In this document: piece after piece, positions 58,011 through 64,000 of the stretch
Layout of the letters: the number at the start of each line of letters is the position of its first letter
How positions within the stretch are numbered: position 1 is the stretch's first letter
Assembly (NCBI GenBank): GCA_020809705.1
Contig: CP085835.1
Coordinates: 3,410,001 to 3,474,000, forward strand
DNA length: 64,000 bases
Origin: Calonectria ilicicola
Taxonomy: Eukaryota; Ascomycota; Sordariomycetes; Hypocreales; Nectriaceae
Reading direction: 5' to 3'
Made by a program: the position numbers and the translations under genes
The notes under the pieces: model-generated
The model's input: the letters and a program-made list of their open reading frames with translations, nothing else
The model's database searches: none
What the model was told of the DNA's origin: nothing

Positions 58011-59639
58011 ATGTCCCATTCGCGCCTGCAGTCTTTTCTCACCTCGCTACCGGTAGAACTGGTGACGCACATTTTCTCCGTATTGCCCAAGGAGATGCTG
58101 CTGCAACTGCGGCTGCTCAATCATCATTTTGAGGCAATTGCGACACCCTTGGCCTTCCAATCCTTGCGACTCGAGGCATACGAGGAGTCCCCCATTCATT
58201 TCATTCGCATTGCCAAGTCTGAAAAGCTGCGCGGTTTAGTCCAAGAGCTCACCTGCGATACGTGGGTCGGTATCGACTCTGAGGTCCGCTTCTCCGACGA
58301 TTACGAGATACCTTGCGACTTCTTACGTGCGCTAGCTTACCTACGCTACTTGAAGCACCTGAAAGCCCTTCACTTAAGGTTCAATCAGGATTGCGCTTGT
58401 CACGGACTTGATGGGGCCAACGACAACGAATCACCCACGTTCCGATTCAGAGTCTTGGATACTGTGTTCGGCTGTTTAGCTGGGACATGGTCTGTTGACA
58501 AGCAAAAGGAATTTGATGAAGAATGGGATCTTGAAACAGAGTACCCAGAAGAGGAGTGTCAGTGCCATCGCCAGGCCACGGTCGATTCCATCTCTCTCAT
58601 CACTCTGACCGTTTCCAATCTTGCTGCCTACGATATGAGCGAGCTCAGTGAATCCGAAGCTTTCAAGTCCGTCATGGCCTCACCCACTCTCATCGACCTG
58701 AAGATTTATGTCACAGTGGAGACTGAAGGCTTTGATCGGGAATATTGTTCTGGCGACCCTGAACGCTACGAATTCTATAACAATTTGACCTCAACATGGC
58801 TATCCCCACCAGTCGCAGCAAATCTACAGGAACTGTCTCTGTACTGCCACGAGAATTGGGGATGGTACCCCAAACTGGACTTTCGTACTATTGGAGGAGG
58901 GAATGGCCTCCCGAATCTTAAAGTGCTTGCATTGGGGAAGTTTGTTTTTAGCCATGAATGGCAGATTGATTGGATAGCCTCCTTGGGCCTTAAAGAGCTT
59001 TATCTGGATAATTGTGCTATTCTAATTCAAGTCGAGATCAATGAAGGAGCCCTTGATACTCCTTCCCAGGTTGTGGGTCAAGACGCAGGCGGCCATGACA
59101 TCTATATCTCAAATACTGGCTATCTACCAAAAGATTGGCATGAAGATAATTCGCGAAATGGGAACTATACCATAACTCAGTTCCCTCTCCGATGGCATGT
59201 CATCTTCAACCGGTGGCGCGAATCACTAACGACGCTGCGAGTATTCAAGGTTGGCTTAGGCGAATGGAGAGGGGCGCCAAACGAAACCCAATTGGCAAAC
59301 CGCTCGCTCTTTCGTCGGAATGCAAACGGTGAGCCTGATTTTCTCTGGGACCACCAGTTTGAGCACAATGCGTTCCGCTACTTTAAGTGCCCACCACCAG
59401 GCGGAAGCGGCGAAAAGTATCGCCACGGTACTGGAATGAGCGATACCGCAAATTTTAGATATGTCTATTATAATTTATACGAGTGGACGGAATGGGAGTC
59501 AGATACGGATTATATGATCAAAAGCGAGGACCCTAGATGGATCCTCGAGCATGATATTGATGCGAAGGACCTGGAGGCGCTGAATTTGCTCCGATGTAAA
59601 ATTCAGTCTCAAAAAGCTCAATCATCCATCAGCAAGTAA
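58011..59639 (+). CDS. F-box protein, large fungal type
   Basis: A single exon of 542 residues beginning MSHSRLQSFLTSLPVELV. The F-box is at residues 10-50 (LPVELVTHIFSVLPKEML, LRLLNHHFEAIATPLAFQSL). The body contains long spaced leucine-rich units (LKHLKALHLRF, LQELSLYCH, LKVLALGKFVF, LKELYLDNCAI) and a Trp/Tyr-rich C-terminus (FRYVYYNLYEWTEWESDTDYM). This matches a widespread ascomycete family of SCF adaptors with an acidic body. The substrate is unknown. No intron is needed. Confidence 0.85.
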   Translation: MSHSRLQSFLTSLPVELVTHIFSVLPKEMLLQLRLLNHHFEAIATPLAFQSLRLEAYEESPIHFIRIAKSEKLRGLVQELTCDTWVGIDSEVRFSDDYEIPCDFLRALAYLRYLKHLKALHLRFNQDCACHGLDGANDNESPTFRFRVLDTVFGCLAGTWSVDKQKEFDEEWDLETEYPEEECQCHRQATVDSISLITLTVSNLAAYDMSELSESEAFKSVMASPTLIDLKIYVTVETEGFDREYCSGDPERYEFYNNLTSTWLSPPVAANLQELSLYCHENWGWYPKLDFRTIGGGNGLPNLKVLALGKFVFSHEWQIDWIASLGLKELYLDNCAILIQVEINEGALDTPSQVVGQDAGGHDIYISNTGYLPKDWHEDNSRNGNYTITQFPLRWHVIFNRWRESLTTLRVFKVGLGEWRGAPNETQLANRSLFRRNANGEPDFLWDHQFEHNAFRYFKCPPPGGSGEKYRHGTGMSDTANFRYVYYNLYEWTEWESDTDYMIKSEDPRWILEHDIDAKDLEALNLLRCKIQSQKAQSSISK

Positions 59640-60160
59640 AGGCCCTTCGATAGCAATAACATGTTAGCTTAGAAACAAGACAAACATAAAAAAACCAAGC
59701 AATCCTTGTGGCAAACGGAATCAACGATGGAGTCACAGGATGAATGAGCTCTTTCCTGTCAGAGAAGATACCAGTCAAAGAGCAGTCATGTGATGCCCTT
59801 CGAACTGTGGAGATCAATTAGCAGTAGAAACGCTAGTCATGAAGCCAATTGGCGCAAGGTTGAGAATCTTCGACTTAAGCACTGACGGTTTCGTCTCGAG
59901 AGTAAGAGTGTTGGGTGTCACATTCGTAGAACCTTACACGGTTGGTTGTAAATCAAAGTGGGGCGCAGCATAAATCCAACCGAGGATGCAAGACAAACCC
60001 CACATCCCAGATCAAGCAAGATACGCCAGACACGCTTCCAGGCTGGCCACTCAGGGCCCATTGATACGCCAACACGCTTGTAGCATCTATGCGGCATAAT
60101 TCCCCTGATACCTGAACTAATTCTGGGGCAAATCATCCTGTCCGCACCGCTAAACACGCC
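59640..60160. promoter_or_regulatory. Spacer upstream of the Zn2Cys6 regulator
   Basis: 3' flank of the F-box gene followed by the regulator's promoter. Frames on the minus strand are unsupported. No TATA box is clear. Confidence 0.45.
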
Positions 60161-62260
60161 ATGGCTGAGGAACCCTCAAACAAGCGGAGACGGGTCAAAA
60201 CCACCGAAGACTACACGCAGAGAAAACGGGTTCCGCTCGCCTGTCAGTTCTGTCGTCTTCGAAAGGCAAAATGTGATAATGTCCGTCCATCATGTGGTTT
60301 CTGCCGCCGCCATAAGGCTACATGCATCTACGGAGCCGACGATAAGGCGGGGGATACATCACCGCAAAATCAAGTAGTTGATCAACCACCAGATCAGAAA
60401 ATCTTACAGCGACTTGACGAAATAAAGGACATGCTGGAGAAGTTTCATCATGCTACACCGCCAAATGGGGACGATACAATGCCAGAATCGCCCCCAAAGC
60501 GACTCGTTGTGAGAACAGACGGGCATATTCTCTCGTCTCCTTTGGACTCGTACAAAACGGCAAACCCGGATCACTCGCAATCACAAAATCACAAACCATC
60601 ACCATATATTTCATTCCGCTGCGAGTCTATCATAAAGTGGCCTGTTTTTAAGACAACGGTTCCAGGCCTGGAAAATATGTTGGACTCGTTAACACCTGTA
60701 CCCAACGCCGGTTTTGAGTCAACCCGCCTACGAACCCAAACGCAGCAAAGTTCAATTATTCCCAATTCAATAAGTGATCCAAATTCGTTTTCCTTCTACG
60801 CGAGGGAATTTCTGGTCCATTTCCACCCTCGGAATCCGATTCTGGACGAACACGAACTTCTAACCTACGCCAGGGCAGCAGACGAAGAAGGGTTGGGGTG
60901 GGATTCAGCATCCTGCCTTATCGTGAGTTTCTGAATGATTCCATGGCATCTTTTTAAGGTCTAATCATACTGTGAAGCTTCTAGTTTGCGCATTGACCAC
61001 TACAAATGACAGATGGTCGAAACCGACCGGGATTTACCACAGTGCTGATGAGATTCCTTCCCCCGGACCCCCTCCAAAACGAAGAGCGCTTGCCGAATTC
61101 TACTTTTTAGAAGCTAAAAAGCGCATCGGTATGCTAGGAAACACGCTCCTCGACATTCAATGCCTTTTCCTAGCATTCATTTTTGAGAAGGCTTACTTGC
61201 GGCCACTCCAAGCCTGGTTCTACCTCCACCAAGCTGCAAGTTGGCTTAAAATTCGCCTTTTACACAGTGGCTCTCTGCAGAACGATCAGAAGGAAATTTC
61301 TAATATTACTGAAGTCCATCTTGAGCAACGACTCTTTTGGTCATGTTTTAGGGGCGAAAGGTGAGATGGCTTTTGCTATCGACTTCATTTGACATTCGGC
61401 TCGTTCGTTCATGACACTAATTGACGTTGACTAGAGAATTGCACTTACAGATCGATTTGCCACCCAGTGGATTAGAAGCTCTTTATTACCCACATCCACT
61501 TCCCGAGCCCCCGCTTCCATACGGCTGTCGGACCAGTGAAGGTGGAACTGAAGAGTGGTCACTAACCAGCCAGGAGCAGCGAATCGTGGAGGGAGGCTGG
61601 TACTATTACTTGGCCGAAATTTCCCTTCGCCGGACCATCGATGAGACTCTTGCGCTTCTCTACGAAAAGGGTGAAGAATACTGGCTTCAAGATCCAGCTA
61701 AATTAATATCACAATACCACGACCTGAACAAGCAAAGATGCACTTGGTAGACAGTTTGGTCCATTAAATATTGCAATTGATACGCTAACATGTCTGCTAG
61801 GCAAAAATATTTACCCGATATTGTTCAGTTCGATGAAGACACCATTCCCGACAACCAATTCGCGCATGGACTACGCGCGCGCTTTATGCAATGGCACGAG
61901 CTTATCCTGCGCCCTATCCTCTACTGCGCCATCCACCTGCCCAGTAACCAACTTGAAACGCTTCCAATCGTTCCCCTCGCAGAAAAGGCTGTAACAATAT
62001 GCTCCAAGATGATAACACAGACCCGCCTGACTTCTCGACACGGTGGCTCGTGGTTCATAGCACGAGGCATCTTCTCGGATGCTTGTTTAATTTTGGCAGT
62101 AGTGTTGCATCCAGGAAAACAGGTTCGGCCTCCTCCCAAGTGGAAACTAGATGTTCAATTGGTCATACGTACCCTCGAAATTTGGGGGAAGGAAGCGGAG
62201 AGTCTTGAGAGGATGGCGACAACGCTAAAGAAACTGTATTTACGAGCTTGCGAATGCTAA
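60161..62260 (+). CDS. Zn(II)2Cys6 transcription factor
   Basis: Four exons (60161-60922, 60978-61360, 61435-61746, 61801-62260) give 638 residues. A basic N-terminus precedes a perfect binuclear zinc cluster, C-x2-C-x6-C-x6-C-x2-C-x6-C (Cys28, 31, 38, 45, 48, 55), with the usual RLRKAKCD. A linker and coiled-coil-like stretch (KILQRLDEIKDMLEKF, about 79-94) follow. The fungal-specific regulatory domain includes FLVHFHPRNPILDE, YFLEAKKRIGML, QAWFYLHQAASWLKI and LFWSCFRGERELHLQIDLPPSG; the last block is rebuilt by splicing. It is a nuclear DNA-binding regulator, probably dimeric at CGG-type sites. No pathway gene adjoins it, so its targets are unknown. Intron phases and branch sites are all consistent. 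Confidence 0.93.
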
Positions 62261-64000
62261 GATACTGCAGTGTCAAGCAATTTATGACAGTGGATTATTC
62301 AATTCTGGGGGGTTTACCCGGGTCACATTCTCGTAAAACTCATCCAAAACAGCTTTTAGATTGCTGCAAATAGGGACCATAAAAAAGCGCACGGGAGACG
62401 CGCACTAGGCGATGTCTCCAATCCCACCGTGTCGGGAAACATCAGCTGAACAAAGATAAGAGCCTAGGCTCACGATCCCATCAAGCCACATGGGATAGTT
62501 GGTCTATTAAGCTTACCTTGCGGACCTAGGAGGAACTCGGGCCGTGTTCCCCACGTGGATGAGCCCTGCGTGCGTCGGCGCGCTCCGTTTCAATGGCAGC
62601 TAAGATTCTCAGGCTGGAAAATAGTCGATGATATCGACAAGGTATAGCAGTATCGCTTCACTAGGCTTTTTCAGCACTACGGATAGTGCACCTCTCTGTC
62701 CACGGCATCGGATTCCTAGTGATGAATCCGGCCATTCCCGAGTTTGCCAGGAAGACTCGGGTCACGCGTGCGTACCTTTGCCGCGACGGCTGCGATGCTA
62801 CAAGGAAAATCGTCGACAATGCGGGGAGCTCGGTATATCAGAGAGAGTCGGAGCCCTCATCATCAGGGAGGGTCCTTACCTGTCGACCAATGGGGCAGTC
62901 AATCACATGGTCCGTCCGGGTTATCGAGTCACGATGAAGCTTGTCCCGAAACCTTCAGCACCCAGTGGGGTAATAGCTGAGCAGGACGGTGCGGGCAGTG
63001 GACTGAGACTGGCCACATGAAAAGAAAAAAGTGCCGAAGAGGTTTACTGCCCAGTGATAGCAGCGATGGATTGAATTGAGCCCCCCGCAGACATCCACAG
63101 CATCCGCATTGAGGACGAGTCACACGCGTCAGGTTGGACAATGCTTCCCAGCGTCCATGAATAATTCCCCTTCGCTGGGCGCAATGAGCTAGAAATAGAT
63201 TTACCTTTGATAGACAGATTCAATTTCGGCCAAATTTATGACATTGGTTACACAGGCTCGAAACACACAAGAGCCGCGCTGCGTGCCATGTTGAGGCTTC
63301 TCGCTGTCATGCGCCGCGACCACAGACGACGGCATGCAAACTCCAGTGAGCTTCCCACTGAACCAGAGCGGGCAAACACGCTACTTTGGCATGGGTCTTC
63401 CTTGCGTTTTGTTTCTTCGTGATGTAATTTTATGCGCCCACTCAAGAGAGCTTGGGTCACACAACCCCATCTCAGGTCCCCAATGGTTGGTGGTTCAAGA
63501 CTTGGCGATGGCATGCGCTCACAGTTCACCTGCCAAACTATTTCTGTACCTATTTTGATGGCATGACTCTGGTCCGATGCCGGGTCTCAAGTGTCTGTGT
63601 GACTCTTCGTCGTGGCAAATGCTGCATTTTGCTCCGACCCCTCCTACGCCAATCACGAGGAGCAAATGACCCTAGCTTGCAACACAGGATCAAAGCATCC
63701 CAAAAGAAAAGAGAAATTTTTTGAGCGGTGAATTCTGTCGTGACGTTTTTTTCTTGCTACATGCTAAAGCATTGTCATGCCGCTCCCTACGTTGGAAGCT
63801 CAAGATAGACACTTCTAGAATATGGACAGCACTAGACACTGCACCAGTTCGAAGACCTCCATAGACCCATTACCTTTGAATCATTTTCTCTTAGGCGCCA
63901 AACTGTTCATCCGATAAAAACCCACAGAGGGCCGCTTACGTACATATTTTCACCAAGCTCTACTCCCACATCCTGGATCTATAATACTCTCTGAATCCTT
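62261..64000. other. Terminal intergenic region
   Basis: No supported gene to the window edge. Overlapping frames at 62628-63724 are GC-richer than the surroundings but have no motif and conflict with each other. A TATAATA near 63979-63985 may belong to a gene starting beyond the window. Confidence 0.4.

Noticed and set aside
62628..63730. Several overlapping frames at the right end
   Set aside because: GC-richer composition lengthens frames on both strands; none has a domain, good start or intron structure.

Overview
The window is nuclear DNA of a filamentous ascomycete (Pezizomycotina). The signs are short GT-AG introns of about 47-102 bases with CTAAC/CTGAC-like branch sites, Zn(II)2Cys6 regulators, a HET-domain gene, a PNP-NACHT-ankyrin NLR, F-box proteins of fungal type, an Alt a 1-like secreted protein and an intron-containing tRNA-Leu. 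Species cannot be fixed from sequence alone. Gene models below were built by hand: I chose splice sites that keep the reading frame and restore family motifs. Starts are ATG only.

Layout. 1-8.2 kb: a multi-pass membrane protein, a short membrane-protein remnant, an SDR oxidoreductase and a WGR-PARP. 8.5-12.4 kb (minus strand): a CorA-like membrane protein, tRNA-Leu(UAG) and an Alt a 1-like secreted protein. 13.9-20.8 kb: a Zn2Cys6-type regulator with a degenerate zinc cluster, divergent from an SDR; a pol III-like element; a membrane-anchored protein of unknown function; and a CENP-V/GFA protein. 21.6-24 kb: a HET-domain gene broken by two in-frame stops. 25.2-29 kb: an aldo/keto reductase convergent with a Baeyer-Villiger-type flavin monooxygenase. 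31.4-35.5 kb: a PNP-NACHT-ankyrin NLR with a single-base frameshift in its sensor-side domain. 36.2-38.8 kb: two unrecognised small genes. 39.7-44 kb: an arylsulfatase and a sugar-porter-type MFS transporter, divergent around a site that fits the CYS3/MetR sulfur-control consensus. 44-47.6 kb: two divergent F-box genes. 50-55.7 kb: a MARVEL-type tetraspan protein with a Pro/Gln-rich tail, an amino-acid permease with an early in-frame stop, and a single-pass ectodomain protein. 58-62.3 kb: a third F-box protein and a canonical Zn2Cys6 regulator. The remaining stretches over 300 bases hold no gene I can support.

Themes. (1) Two genes of the allorecognition/innate-immunity type, the HET gene and the NLR, lie about 7 kb apart and both carry disabling lesions, while the NLR ankyrin repeats look recently homogenised. 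(2) The sulfatase-transporter pair looks like a sulfur-scavenging module. (3) The regulator at 13.9-15.6 kb and the SDR at 16.2-17.2 kb share a 518-base promoter region. All functional statements are inferred from motifs; no database search was possible.
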